Shown in pieces: positions 24,795 through 36,600 of a DNA stretch of 64,000 bases; position 1 is the stretch's first letter, and each line of letters starts with the position of its first letter. The stretch spans positions 21,023-85,022 of the forward strand of contig MU832143.1 of NCBI GenBank assembly GCA_029204225.1. Reading direction: 5' to 3'. Both the position numbers and the translations under genes were made by a program. The notes beneath the pieces were generated by a model. It was not told the origin of the DNA, ran no database searches, and was given only the letters and a program-made list of their open reading frames with translations. This DNA is from Diphasiastrum complanatum (taxonomy: Eukaryota > Streptophyta > Lycopodiopsida > Lycopodiales > Lycopodiaceae).

Positions 24795-25988
24795 TTGAGA
24801 TGGATTGTTATTTTGGAATATGGAAAGGTTTGTGTACCTGGTGATGATGAGCTCAAACGCAAGATTTTGTTTGAGTGTCATGACATACCCCCTGTGCAGG
24901 ACATCCCAGTAACACAGGACTCTTGACTTGGTCAGAAGAGAGTTTTATTGGCCAAAACTCAAACCATACGTCGAGTCATATGTCACCAGGTGAGAGTTCG
25001 AGAAGAGGATGTGCACAAAATTGCCTTTCGGACTCGTTTTGGACACTATGAATTTTTAGTTATGCCCTTTGGATTGACTAACGCCCCTGCAACATTTATG
25101 ATGTTAATGAACGATGTGCTTAGACCGTTTATGGGCAAGTTTGTGGTTAATTTTGTTGATGACATACTTGTTTACAGTTGTGATGATGCTATGCATGTTA
25201 ATCACCTAAGAATTGTGTTATCAACTTTGAGGGAAAGCACATTGTTTGCTAATGAAAAAAAAAGTGAATTATGTAAAAAAGAAATAACATATTTGGGTTT
25301 TATAGTGTCAGCATATGGAATAAAACCGGATCCGCAGAAAGTTGATGTTCTTCTTGCTTGGCCTGTTCCTACAGACTTGACGGCACTAAGAAGCTTTCTA
25401 GGGTTGGCTGTGTTTTATCGTAAAGGTGTGAAGAAATGTTCACACGAAGCTGCACCGTTGACCGATATGTTACAGAAAAATAAATGGAAAGAGTGGATGG
25501 AAGTTCAGCAGCGAAGTTTTGATGTTTTGAAACAAGCTGTGGCTGACTTCGTCACTTTAAAAATTGTTGACCCTCAAAAACCATTTGTCGTAGAGACGGA
25601 TGCAAGTGACATTGCCGTTGGGGCAGTTCTGATGCAAGAGGGTAGGCCTGAGGTCTTTGAGAGCAAGAAGCTCAACACTACGCAGAAGAACTATCCAACT
25701 CATGAGAAAGAGTTGTATGCCATTATCCATGCTTTGACGACATGGAGGCATTATTTGTATGGTGCGGAATTCTATGTGTACACTGACCATAATACTTTGA
25801 GATATTTCTGCAACCAGCCAGACCTAAGAGGGTGGCAAGCCAGGTGGGCTGAGTTGATGCAGGAATTTCACATGGAAATTCGGTACAAGAAAGGTGCCAA
25901 AAATTATGTGGCTGATGCATTATCTCGGATATTGTATCAGATGTCTTTTGTGGTCATAGAAAATGACCTGATTGCTGAGATTAGATAG
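24795..25988 (+). pseudogene. Chimeric Ty3 pol: misplaced integrase piece fused to RT-RNase H
   Basis: Sequence at 24795-24985 reads DGLLFWNMER, PGDDELKRKILFECHD and WPKLKPYVESYVT, an integrase N-terminal region. It joins mid-RT at VRVREEDVHKIAF. RT follows with FGHYEFLVMPFGLTNAP, the catalytic NFVDDILVY, then the connection and RNase H (VETDASDIAVGAVL, ending ADALSRI). The first RT motifs are missing. Integrase normally follows RNase H, and a second, different copy of that region does lie at 26100. So the order is rearranged. The RT-RNase H frame is open for 346 codons. Confidence 0.85.
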
Positions 25989-26059
25989 GCTCAGCAAGAG
26001 GATCTTCATTGTCAAGGAATTGTGAGAGAGGCAAATCTTGCGCAAGTAGAGTCTCAAGA

Positions 26060-26960
26060 TGAGAGTTCTAGTCTCTTTGCTCACACTTACCTTAAATATA
26101 CCATAGAAGATGGTATGATTAAGAGAAATGGCAAGCTTCTCGTTCCAGCTTGTGAGGAGCTGTGTAGGAAGATTGTCTATTTACGTAAGATCAACCTATG
26201 AGTTGATCTTACGTAACTTTTGGTGGCCTAAATTGAAAAAAGATGTTTACCATTATGCGACACACTGTTTGAAGTGCCAGGTCAATAAAGCTGAAAGGAT
26301 TAAAACTCCTGGAGTTTTACACCCTCTACCTATACCAGTGGAAGATGGGAGAGTATCTCCATGGATTTTATCACTAACTTACCTTGTACACAGTCACAAC
26401 ATGATTCTATCTTTGTAGTAGTTGACAGACTCACGAAGATGGCTCATTTTATTCCAACTCGTAAAAAGATTGATGCGGCTGGAGTAGCTAATTTGTTTAT
26501 CGAGCATGTGTTCAGACTTCATGGATTACCGTCATCCATAGTGTCTGACAGGGATACTCGATTCACTGGAAACTTTTGGACTGCAGTTATGGCCAAACTA
26601 GAAGTCCAATTAAGAATGAGTAGTACAGAGCATCCTGAAACAGATGGTCAAACTGAGAGAGTCAACCAGACCTTAGAGGATATGCTTAGAGCATTTGCTG
26701 GTGATAAGCAAACTCCGTGGGAGAAGTACTTGCCACTGTTGGAGTTTGCTTACAATGACAACAAAAATGTGAGTACTAAGATGAGTCCTTTCGAGCTTCC
26801 TCAGAGAGTGCCTAGTGTGGCTAATTTTCTAACTCCAACGACTGAAATGCTTGAGTTAGCGAAGGTTAATATTAGGCAAGCGATGGATCGAGCAAAGTCA
26901 TATGCTGATCAGAATCGCACGTCTAGAGAGTTTGTGGTAGGAGACATGGTGTTTCTCTAA
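26060..26960 (+). pseudogene. Ty3 integrase
   Basis: YLKYTIEDGMIKRNGKLLVP leads into the zinc-binding region, which is broken by frameshifts (FWWPKLKKDVYHYATHCLKC). From 26361 the catalytic core is open: MDFITNLP, VVVDRLTKMAHFIP, SDRDTRFTGNFW and EHPETDGQTERVNQTLE supply the D, D and E positions. Integrase inserts element DNA into chromosomes. The frame ends at 26958 with a stop just before the chromodomain part. Confidence 0.9.
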
Positions 26961-27005
26961 GTACCCAAGGACTCTAAAACCCTTAAGACGGGCAAATGTT
27001 ACAAG

Positions 27006-27569
27006 TTGTCCCCGCGTTATTGTGGATCCTGGAAAATTGTTAAAAGAATCAGTGATGTTTCTTATAAGTTATATTTTCCTAAAACTTGTAAAGTGCATCA
27101 TGTATTTGATGTTTCTAGATTGAAACGGGTTTTACATAACGGTGATAACTTGTTGTCTGATGGTTTGTTTGCATTCCAGGAGCAGGGAGAAGTAACCCAT
27201 GGGCCAGCGAGGGTATTGGATAGGCGGGAAAGAAATTTACGCAACCGTCTGATCCGTGAGTACTTGGTCGCTTGGCATGGCAGGCCTCTTTCTGATGCTA
27301 CCTGGGAGACCGCCACAGTCTTCGTGGAGAGTACCCTAGATTTGCCATCGCGGACGATGTTACCTGAGGGGGGAAGGGATGTTACAGCTTTTACTCCCTG
27401 TCCCGGTTGTTTACTGTTTTTACTTATAGATGTACTTCCTGTAAATACAGAAATGGCTAAGTCACCGGCCTGTGGTGACCTTTATAACAAAAAAGTAAAT
27501 ACAGCTGTTAGTGATGTTTTTGAGCCTCAGAGTCACATGTTGCTTGGGTATAGGGTATTGGGTCATTAA
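27006..27569 (+). pseudogene. Integrase C-terminus with chromodomain
   Basis: YCGSWKIVKRISDVSYKL is the integrase C-terminal beta domain. ARVLDRRERNLRNRLIREYL with VAWHGRPLSDATWETA is a chromodomain, which binds methylated histone and marks the element as a chromovirus. One stop separates it from the core. The frame continues past the LTR start at 27380 and ends inside the LTR at 27569. Confidence 0.88.
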
Positions 27570-28037
27570 TTCGGAGTGGCTGAACTGACCTCCTAAAAAG
27601 TAGGAGAGTTGACTAGTCAATGAGACACATGTCATATGCTCATTGGGACACTTGGTCCAGTGAATGAGTGACACATGTTAGGGTTGACCGGTCAAACATG
27701 ACACATGTCACATGCTCACTGGGACACTTGGTCCAATGGATGAGTGACACATGTCAGCCTACTCACTTGCCTATGTGTCAGGGTACTGCCGAGTGGCAAG
27801 TGTCGACAGTGCATGCAGTTGGCCATGTGTCGAGATTTAGGAAGGGTCAGGGTTAAGGGGTGCTTGAGGATTTTGGATAAGTGAGCCTAGAGAGAGGCAT
27901 TCCTCATCATAATCTATGCAGCAAAGGTTGGGAGGAGACAAGGCAGCCAGCTCCATCTTGTGTTAGAAGTAACTTGATGCTTGTATGTGTAGGAAATTAG
28001 CAAGGTTTGAAGAGAAGATCAGAGAGGGAGTTTGACA
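27380..28037 (+). mobile_element. 3' LTR of the Ty3 chromovirus
   Basis: It starts TGTTACAGC after a purine tract (GGGGGGAAGGGA) and ends near TTTGACA. Internal words such as CATGTCACATGCTCA, GGGACACTTGGTCCAATG and GCCTATGTGTCAGGGTACT also occur, inverted, in the LTR at 54382-55000, so the two elements share a family. No 5' LTR of this element was found. Confidence 0.75.
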
Positions 28038-28184
28038 TGGATACACGATACTCCAGTGCTCGAGATTATTGGTTATGCCATGTCATATTACATACACACA
28101 CCTTTACCAAGATGCTCTCTCCTTTCTACTCCGAAATTCTCCTTATGATAGTCCACTGGTAGTCCCAAGCTTCTCGTTTCTTAT

Positions 28185-28670
28185 GTATATACGACATTGA
28201 TATCTTTGATCTACCATAGGGATCCCATCAGTATATCAGGAGGGTTATTTATTGTGCATATTCTCGAGTGACATGGCAGGGGCCCTTGAAGGTCAAATTG
28301 GACTTCTATCGCTTCAGTTTCCTAGAGCTAGACAATGATGGGGTCCCAGTTTTGCCTCATTACTTGGATAGTGGACTTTCACATTGCCTTCGATTTGCAT
28401 TGGAGTTTCCTCACACCAGCTATATGTGGAGACAGGGTGATTCCAGGGCATCCCTCATATGAGCAGACTTTGTCTGATGTCCAGGGGGAGATGGAGTCGG
28501 AGGAGCATTTTCTATTCAAATGCCCTATCTATTACGAGATCCGTGGACATTATCATTGTCTTCACCAAAATTCACCAGTCACACTGCACTCACTCATTTC
28601 ATATGTTGATCCTCAATGTGTGGTATTGATGTTGCTGCATGAGATGTTTCTGCTTCGTAGGGATATTTGC
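28185..28670 (+). mobile_element. LINE-3: ORF2 C-terminal fragment
   Basis: Frames read SHQYIRRVIYCAY, then DGVPVLPHYLDSGLSHCLRF, then EEHFLFKCPIYYEIRGHYH, the post-RT region and zinc-finger-like end of LINE ORF2. Reading frames shift at least twice. The fragment is cut at 28670 by a copia LTR. Whether it belonged to LINE-2 before the Ty3 insertions cannot be decided, since the RT part is missing. Confidence 0.8.
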
Positions 28671-29671
28671 TGAAGAAACAAAACGTTTCTAATTACAAAG
28701 CTTTGCTAGCTTTCAGCCCTTTGCCTGACGAAGATTTTCGCGAACACGAAAGTCAAGAGACACGAAGCACGAAAGTTTCGCGAACACCTGATGGGAAGAC
28801 ACGAACGCGAAAGATTCACGAACAAGTATCTTTTGCGGTCCAACACGAGAAAGTCAGACGACGGAAACGAAACCAACGACGCGACATGAAAAACGTCGCG
28901 AAACCTTTTCTGCCCTCACGCTCCAAAGAGTACCAGCAAAGATCATACAAGTACCTAGAACTACAAATGTCTGATCTGATGGCATGACATCAGCAAGTAC
29001 ACTCTAGGTCGTGGCTAATCTGCCACTCTTGTAGTCCTCTGATTAGTTGTAGATTTAGTTACTCTAATCTAAAAGGTTACAAAGAGCGACTATATACTTA
29101 CTGGATGATACTTGATACCAGATATACGAACATACAGATCGATGTATGAAGGAGTCTGATGCTAGTAAGCAATCAAGACGAAAATATAGAGACCAAGTCC
29201 GCCTGCGAGTGAGGCGAGTTCTGTAAGCAGGATCCACAGGATCTATAGGTCCGCTAGTAAGCGAGACATCCACTCGTGAGAGAATTGTATTTCTCTCACG
29301 CCAACGCATTGCGTGGATATGCATGCAGTGCTTAAAGAATCAAGAGAAAATAAATAGATGATCTTGTAGCCATTATGCACATGTCTTCCTTTATGATGAA
29401 TGATCTTGAATGCAAATTTATCTACTGTTATTCGTGTGTCTGATTCTCTCATTCATTTAAATCCGCACATTGGTTGAATTTGTTGAATGCTACATTAATT
29501 TATAAACGTAGATCAGCAGTGCGTGACTATATTCTGGAAGACTGTAGGAGTGGTTCAGCTGGCAGTATCCAGCGATCGCATCTGAACTCTATTCGAACTA
29601 TTTGCGACTGTTTCGCTTTCACGACTGTGTTTCGCTTTCGCTTTCGCGATTCATTCGCGTGTGTTTTTGCA
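28671..29671 (+). mobile_element. 5' LTR of copia element 3
   Basis: A 1001-bp LTR from TGAAGAAACAAAAC to TTTTTGCA, repeated at 32973-33955. Over the first ~390 bp I count roughly 25 differences (about 93-94% identity), so insertion was not recent. It holds many GCGAA/CACGAA words. Flanking 5-bp duplications are not recognisable. Confidence 0.9.
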
Positions 29672-29675
29672 TTAG

Positions 29676-29688
29676 TGGTATCAGATCC
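29676..29688 (+). other. Primer binding site of copia element 3
   Basis: TGGTATCAGATCC lies four bases after the LTR end. It matches the plant copia initiator-tRNA site at its first ten positions. Confidence 0.85.
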
Positions 29689-29790
29689 TACCTTTCTTGT
29701 CATAATCTGACGTAGCCAAGAAGCTATCAGATCCAGGAGGCCAAGCATTCAGACAAACAACCATCAACAAGAGAACAGACTTCAGAAGCA

Positions 29791-30471
29791 ATGGCTTCAA
29801 TCAACAGTATGTAGAGCAAGATCTGCACAATTATTGATTCCTCAAGATCTAACTTTCTAGCCTGGAAAGTTAAGACATCGTTGATACTCAAGGGCGAAGG
29901 TTTATTCCCCTGGGTGGATGGCACAGAGGAGATGCCTACGACATCAGGCAAGGAGCTACGCGAGTGGAGGGAGAAAAACGACAAGGCAGTAGCCTTGCTA
30001 TCATCTTCCATCGAAGATAGTCTCACACTTGACCTGGCAACACTCTCCAAAGCTAAGGAGATGTGGGATGCATTGCTCACAAGATTTCAAACAAAATCAA
30101 GAAGTCAAATCATGATGCTGGAAGATTAGCTGACGAATCTACAGTGGGATGGGAAAGACCTCACTTCTTTCGTAAGGAAGATGAAGGATCTATTCCTATC
30201 ACTACATAACTCTGGAGCAGAGAACGCAGTGTGAGTTGAGAAGCAGCTCACCTACCTGTTGAGAGCCTTACCCAGATCGTTCCAGACAACGAGGACCCTG
30301 CTCGCGAAAGATCCTACCATGAACCTCGAAAAGGCGATTGTCGAGATTGGAGAGGAAGTCGAGGCCAGAGAACACCTTGATCACAAGGATGGTTCTGACC
30401 AGGCCCTCTACGGCAATAAAGAAAAATCCAAGAAACAATTTAAGCCTAAGAGGGAGTCGAATCAGAGGTAG
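29791..30471 (+). pseudogene. Copia gag with in-frame stops
   Basis: The frame starts MASINSM then TAG (29812), and continues SNFLAWKVKTSLILKGEG. A UBN2-type region follows (AKEMWDALLTRFQTKS; two more stops) and then LLRALPRSFQTTRTLLA. The stops are single-base changes in an otherwise continuous frame, consistent with ageing after insertion. Confidence 0.85.
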
Positions 30472-31350
30472 GATCATGATCAACAAGCAGAAGGGACCAG
30501 CAAAGGCAACTGGAAGAGCAAAGGGAGGTCGAAGCAGCAAGGTGCAGACAAGAAGACTTGCGTGAGATGCAGAAAAGACAGGCATACGGTTGATACATAC
30601 TGGCTCAATCCCAAGATTGACTGTATCCACTGCCACAAGAAGGGTCATGCAACCATGGATTGCCGCCAGAACCCAAGAAACAAATCAGCACAGAACAGAC
30701 AGGAGAACAACAACAGTTCGACCGCCTATATCTGTGAAGACGTGTGTGCAGCGTCGACTTCTGACACACATGAGGTGATCCTAGATTCGGGAGCCACCTC
30801 ACACTTCGTGACATCAAGACGAATCATGTCTGATTTCAGAAGTGCAGATCCTTCAAGATTCATAGTTCTTGGAGATGGATCTAAGCATCAAGTGAACGGT
30901 ATTGGTTCACTTTGGCTCAACACCAATGGCAAAGACAGACAACTCGAAGACGTTCTGTTCGTGCCTACACTACAGCCAGACTTGCCTTCTGTAGCAAGAA
31001 TAGCAGATGCAGGAATGCGTGTGACGTTTTCTGACGAAGCATGCAACGTGGTTGACGCTAGTACCAGTACTCTGATCGCTCAAGGCAGAAGGAAAGGTAA
31101 TCTATATCATCTGAAGGTACGCCTACCTGCAGATCAGGTGCATCAGACTCATAATGAATCGCCAGACACTCTGTGGCACAAAAGACTATGCCACATGAAC
31201 TCAATGGCACTTTACCAAGCAAGCCATCATGGAGTGATAACAGGGGTCAGCATCTCAAATGCAACCAGTTCGACCACCTGTGATGCATGTTTGAAGGGCA
31301 AGATGTCACGCACTCCATTCATCAAAGACTCCTACAAAACGACCAAGATT
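30472..31350 (+). pseudogene. Copia zinc knuckles, protease and pre-integrase
   Basis: Two knuckles occur: CVRCRKDRHTVDTY, with the last Cys changed to Tyr, and CIHCHKKGHATMDC, intact (30622-30663). The aspartic protease motif VILDSGATSHFV is intact. Pre-integrase LWHKRLCHMN (normally LGHMN) and CDACLKGKMSRTPF follow. The coding sequence then jumps straight to the pre-RT region at about 31350, so the integrase core is deleted. Confidence 0.88.
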
Positions 31351-32965
31351 CTGGAGTTAGTGTCTACATCAGAAGGGTTCTGTGGATTCAGTGGCGAACC
31401 ACAGACTTTCGAGGAAGCGATTGAATGTCCAGAAAAGGACAAATGGATCCAGGCCATGAACGAAGAGATGGAGTCCATGAGGAAGAATCATGTATGAACG
31501 TTGCAACCATTACCACATAAGCGCAAGACTGTCAAATGCAAATGGGTTTTCAAGCTCAAATATGGACCAGATGGGAATTTGACGAAATACAAGGCAAGAC
31601 TGGTAGCGAAGGTTTTCTCTCAGAGATATGGTATTGACTACTCTGAAACCTTCTCTCCTGTCATTAAACATTCGTCCCTGCGTCTGTTATTTGCATATGC
31701 AGCAACTTACGACCTCAGGATCCACATTGTGGACGAGAAGACAACCTTCTTGCATGGCGAGCTAGACGAAGAGTTCTATATGGATCAACCCCCCGGATAT
31801 GTCTCAAATTCACTTGCTGACTATGCATGCAGAATGCATAGAAGTATCTACGGTCTGAAATAGTCAGCCCGACAATGGTACAAGAAGAAAGATCAAGCCC
31901 TAAAATCATTAGGATTCAAGCCTCTGTTGGCTGATTCTAATGTGTATGTCAGAGTTACAGATGTGCAGATCATCATTGTGGCTGTGTACGTGGACGAAAC
32001 TCTGATACTTTGCAAGAGTGAGCAGCTGATTGCTGAAGTGAAGACAAACATCTCGAAACATTTCAAGATAGTGGATCTGGGAGAAGCCAGGAGTTACCTA
32101 GGCTACAAATTGAAAGGGACTATGAGGGAGGTAAGCTATACCTTCACCAGTCCAGATACACCCAGAAGATCCTAGAGGACTTTGGGATGCTGAACTGCAA
32201 GGGAGCGAATACTCCAATGCTCGCAGGGACGGTGCTGACAAGCAATGATTGTCCGAAGACTGAGGAAGAGAGAGAACAAATGCAGCTCACACCTTACAGG
32301 GAGCTGATAGGATCACTGATGTACCTTGCTGACAACACACGCCCTGATATTGTTTATGCAGTATTCAGGATGAGCCAATTCTGCACGAATCCAGGCTCAA
32401 CACATTGGAAGATTGCAAAACGGATTTTGCAATATCTTCAATTAACAAGGGATTATGGCTTGTGTTATTGTCGTGATGCAGGTTTCAGCATGCTTCCTAC
32501 AGTGATGCTAGCTGGGCATCTCTCAAGGACGATTGTAAAAGTGTCTCAGGAGGATGCACCATCGCATCAGAAGCAGCAGTTCTCTGGGTCAGCAAGAAGC
32601 AGACCCTTGTAGCCCAGTCATCCTGCGAAGCAGAGTACGTTGCAGCAACAAAGATGGCCAATGAGATAATATGGCTAAGGCAGTTCCTGGACGAATTGGG
32701 CGAAACAAGGAACGAGCCTCTGGTTTTGTAGATGGATAACACCTCTGCAATACATCTAACAAAAGATCCTGTGTTCCATTCGAGAACGAAGCATATTGTG
32801 ATCAAGTATCACTTGATCAGGGATCTAATTGAAAAGAAGATGCTGCAGATCACCTTTATCGGAACGAAAGACATGGTTGCTGACATCTTCACCAAAGCCC
32901 TAGACAAAGGACTTTTTGAGAGACAGAGGAGCAGTCTCAGGATTGTAAAGCTATCATGCTTTGAG
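31351..32965 (+). pseudogene. Copia reverse transcriptase and RNase H
   Basis: EPQTFEEAIECPEKDKWIQA is the entry to RT. KCKWVFKLKY, KARLVAKVFSQRYGIDY and FSPVIKHSS follow. The catalytic box reads VYVDETL instead of YVDD (GAA at 31996-31998). Stops lie at 31495 and 31861, with a frameshift near 32150. RT continues with SLMYLADNTRPDIVYAV. RNase H holds SSCEAEYVAA and ends DIFTKALDKGLF. The element cannot encode an active RT. Confidence 0.88.
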
Positions 32966-32972
32966 AGGGAGC
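32961..32972 (+). other. Polypurine tract
   Basis: TTGAGAGGGAGC sits directly before the 3' LTR, where plus-strand DNA synthesis starts in copia elements. Confidence 0.75.
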
Positions 32973-33955
32973 TGAAGAAACAAAACATTTCTAATTACAA
33001 AGCTTTGCTAGCTTTCAGCCCTCTGCCTGACGAAGATGTTCGCGAACATGAAAGTCAAGAGACACGAAGCGCGAAAGTTTCGCGAACACCTGACGGGAAG
33101 ACACGAACATGAAAGATTCGCGAACGAGAAACTTTTGCGGTCCAACACGAGAAAGTCAGACGACGGAAACGAAACCAACGACGCGACATGAAAAAGGTCG
33201 CAAAACCTTTTCTGCCCTCACGCTCCAAAGTGTACCAGTAAAGATCATACAAGTACCCAGAAGTACAGATGTCTGATCTGATGGCATGACGTCAGCAGAT
33301 ACACTTTAGGTCGTGGCTAATCCGCCACTCTTGTAGTTCTCTGATTAGTTGTAGATTTAATTACTCTAATCTAAAAGGTTACAAAGAGCGACTATATACT
33401 TACTGGATGATACTTGATACCAGATATACGAACATACAGATAGATGTATGAAGGAGTCTGATGCTAGTAAGCAATCAAGACGAAAATACAGAGACCAAGT
33501 CCGCCTGTTAGCGAGACGAGTTCTATAAGCAGGATCCACAGGATCTATAGGTCCGCTAGTAAGCGAGACATCCACTCGTGAGAGAACTGTATTTCTCTCA
33601 CGCTAACGCACTGTGTGGATATGCATGCAGTGCTTGAAGAATCAAGAGAAAATCAATAGATGATCTTGTAGCCATTGTGATGAATGATCTTGAATGCAAA
33701 TATATCTGCTGTTATTCGTGTGTCTAATTCTCTCATTCATTTAATTCCGCACATTGGTTGAATTTGTTGAATGTTACATTAATTTATAAATGTAGATCAG
33801 CAGTGCCTGACTATATTCTGGAAGACTGTAGGAGTGGTTCAGCTGGCAGTATCCAGCGATCGCATCTGAACTCTATCTGAACTATTTGCGACTGTTTTGC
33901 TTTCGCGACCGTGTTTCACTTTCGCTTTCGCGATTCATTCGCGTGTGTTTTTGCA
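32973..33955 (+). mobile_element. 3' LTR of copia element 3
   Basis: Same ends as the 5' copy (TGAAGAAACAAAAC...TTTTTGCA) but 983 bp. A short indel near 33680 (corresponding to ~29380 in the 5' LTR) explains most of the length difference. Substitutions are spread along it. Confidence 0.9.
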
Positions 33956-34758
33956 TCATTGTCAGAGAGATTAGGATGGATACCATGACTCCCAGCAGAC
34001 CTAGATTACCTCCTTTTCTCTGGGAGGTGCCCAAGAGCAGGTATTGATGCCAACATTTTGTCAAAGGATGAGTTAGATATCTATCTCGGGATGTTCACCG
34101 TGATCGCCGACTGTGTACTCTTTCCAGACCACACATTATGGCTATGCAAACACTATGTCATGGGGGTGGAGAAATCATGTGCATAATGTCAGGCAATTTG
34201 ATTGAACTTGAATTTTTGAAAGTTTTGAAGTGAGCTACTTAATAAGGATTTGAATTTTTTTGTAAGAAATCAATTGTCAAAGGAAGGGGGAAAATGCCAA
34301 AATTATTTAGAAGATTTGATACGACAGAATCTTGATCCATGTCAAAAAGGAATGAGTTGTGATACTTTGGAACTATAATCACATAAAGATATGAGTGGTT
34401 AAAGAATTGAAGCACATTGGTATGTCAAATGAAAATATGCAAACTAACTTGTATGAAATGTTATTGAGTACTAGTGCTGCAAAGATTTTTGTGTATTGCT
34501 TCAACTGGTCACAGTATTTACTGCTCGGTGAAAAAGTTCACAATCAATGGAAACCTCTCAGGATCTTCACGCCAATTCATTCCTAGTTCGTAGTAGACCT
34601 GGGGGATTCATCTCTTTAGTTTGATTCATGTTATTGTTAACTGTAAGCACTTTTGAAAGAAAATGGTTTTAAAAGTAATAAAAGGGTGCTATTGTCATTG
34701 ACTCTTGATGTAGTTCACAGCTTTAAGACATGTACTGACAACCAGCTGCTGAATGCAG

Positions 34759-34838
34759 GTGACCAATTTGCGCGAAATTCAGGCTTTGCAGAGACTTTCC
34801 CCTCATGCACATGTTATCAAACTTCTGGAAGTCCTTTA
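34759..34838 (+). CDS. MOK: MOK/LF4-type kinase, exon 2 (helix C)
   Basis: 80 bp between acceptor GAATGCAG and donor GTAAGT. It reads VTNLREIQALQRLSPHAHVI then KLLEVL plus TA of the next codon. The Glu of REIQAL is the helix-C partner of the ATP-binding Lys. Phase 0 in, phase 2 out, and the joins on both sides keep the frame. Confidence 0.88.
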
Positions 34839-35583
34839 GTAAGTATGAAGAAGGGCACACTTCCCTCTTATATTCTTTAATTAGACTTGTAAATTAAGTT
34901 ATAATCTGCATAACATGAATCAATGCCATTGTATATCAGCATTGTTTTTTAAAACTACATTGTTAAGAAGGATGATCATTTGGAAAGTGCACACATACGT
35001 TTCATCACTTGACTGAAAAGTATCCTCTTTAGATCTAAATCTGCTATAAATATCCTGAACTTTTTGATATAGGAATATATGACTCGAACTGTTGTAAATA
35101 GCCCGAACCCATTGCAGCTGCTTTAGTAGCGCTCTGCAGTGTTTGACTATTATTGATTGCTTGCCTCAATGCCGTGTGTTATTTTCCACATTCTTACTTG
35201 ATTAGAAAGACCTCTAGCAAAAGGCTCCTTGTCTGGTTCTTCTGTGATGAAGGCATTTGGTTCTATGAATGTGTTTGCAACACTGGTACTAGGAAAACCA
35301 TTTGACAATTTTTCGAAAAGGCCAAGTCTTGATTCATGAGGGAATGCTTCATGTGCTGAATTGGCTAGTGCTTATAAAGACATACACTAGATTATAGAAG
35401 GATGTATTAGATAGTCCTGCCATCAAAGGCAACAATCATAAGCATGAATATGATTTGAGAAGTAGGTTGAAGCACATGGTTTGTATACAAAGCAAACAGG
35501 AATTTGATGTACTCCTTAAGACATGTTAACTTAGTCATTTGTTCTTGATTGCAAGGAAATGCTTAGCTTACCTCTTTTTCCAG

Positions 35584-35714
35584 TGATCAGCCTACAGGAA
35601 GGCTAGCCCTGGTTTTCGAGTTGATGGATATGAACATTTACGAGATTATCAGAGGGAGGAGAACGTATGTTGTGGAGGAGCGCATCAAAAATTACATGTA
35701 TCAACTAATGAAGG
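35584..35714 (+). CDS. MOK: MOK/LF4-type kinase, exon 3 (hinge to helix E)
   Basis: 131 bp from acceptor TTTTTCCAG to donor G|GTGTGC. After completing Tyr it reads DQPTGRLALVFELMDMNIYE, then IIRGRRTYVVEERIKNYMY and QLMK. ELMDMNIYE is the hinge and helix D typical of RCK-family kinases. Phase 2 in, phase 1 out. The frame is intact. Confidence 0.88.
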
Positions 35715-36201
35715 GTGTGCAATTGGCTGCTGTATTTTTCCACTTATTCATCAGTACTAAGACGAAAAGCCTTTATTAATAAGACTTTGCATAGTGTAAT
35801 CGGACTTTTATTCCAGGTGTGCCAAGTGTGCTGATGTCTAGACTATAAGATGGGTTGTACAGTTCTCTAACGTTCGTCGAACAAATTTCCATGCTAGGAA
35901 GGACAATGCTTAATTTATTTTGAACTAGCATACTAGCATACCATAAAAACTAGGCATTTTGCCTTCACAGCTGTTAGAATATTCCATGACTTCAGGATAA
36001 CTTACAGTAGTTGCTTTCTGCTGTCATGCAAATGCCTATATATATCAAATTGATCCTCTTTGTACTTGACTGTCTCAATTTTGTGGTCAGCCATCAGCAC
36101 TATAGGGTACTTAGGAAATTTGTAGAAAAATCATCATGAAGGAATTTGAATCAGTATTTTGAAGTGAGTTTGTTTCAAAGAGTCAACCTTTCTTGATGCA
36201 G

Positions 36202-36284
36202 CGATGGATCACATGCATCGAAATGGCATTTTTCATCGAGATATAAAGCCAGAGAACATTCTTGTCAGGGATGAAATCCTCAAG
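36202..36284 (+). CDS. MOK: MOK/LF4-type kinase, exon 4 (catalytic loop)
   Basis: 83 bp from acceptor TTGATGCAG to donor AAG|GTAGTC. It reads [20 protein letters not shown] then [15 protein letters not shown] is the complete catalytic loop with the base Asp, the phosphate-contacting Lys and the metal-binding Asn. The RNGIFHRD context is typical of MOK/MAK kinases. Confidence 0.9.
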
Positions 36285-36600
36285 GTAGTCTGATTTTCCA
36301 AGTACGATGAATTGAGGAGCTTTGAAGTCAACACATCTACAACTAAGGACATATTATTAAATTTCAAGTTTCAAACCTGTATTGCATGGGGACCACAAAG
36401 CATTAAATGTCTTCATAATAATGCTGTGAAACCTTTAATTGTGTATGGACACAAGATTTCAGGATTCATTGTCTAAGTTTTTGAACTTGGTCACTTAAGT
36501 GATTGCTTCACATATAGCACAATATAAAATTGTAAACTGTCCTTGGCTCCGATGGTAAACTATGTAGAATCTGATTGTTTTTACAAAACATTTACTTCAG

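Larger units (their letters stand above)
19243..34758 (+). other. Kinase intron 1, 15.5 kb, transposon-filled
   Basis: It runs from donor GTCTCT to acceptor TGCAG at 34758. It holds LINE-1 to LINE-3, a Ty3 chromovirus with an older Ty3 end, and a copia element, all on the sense strand. The 33956-34758 stretch before exon 2 contains no feature I can support. Confidence 0.75.

Noticed and set aside
28671-33955. Search for a 5-bp target duplication around copia element 3
   Set aside because: Flanks read TTTGC and TCATT, which do not match, so none is claimed.
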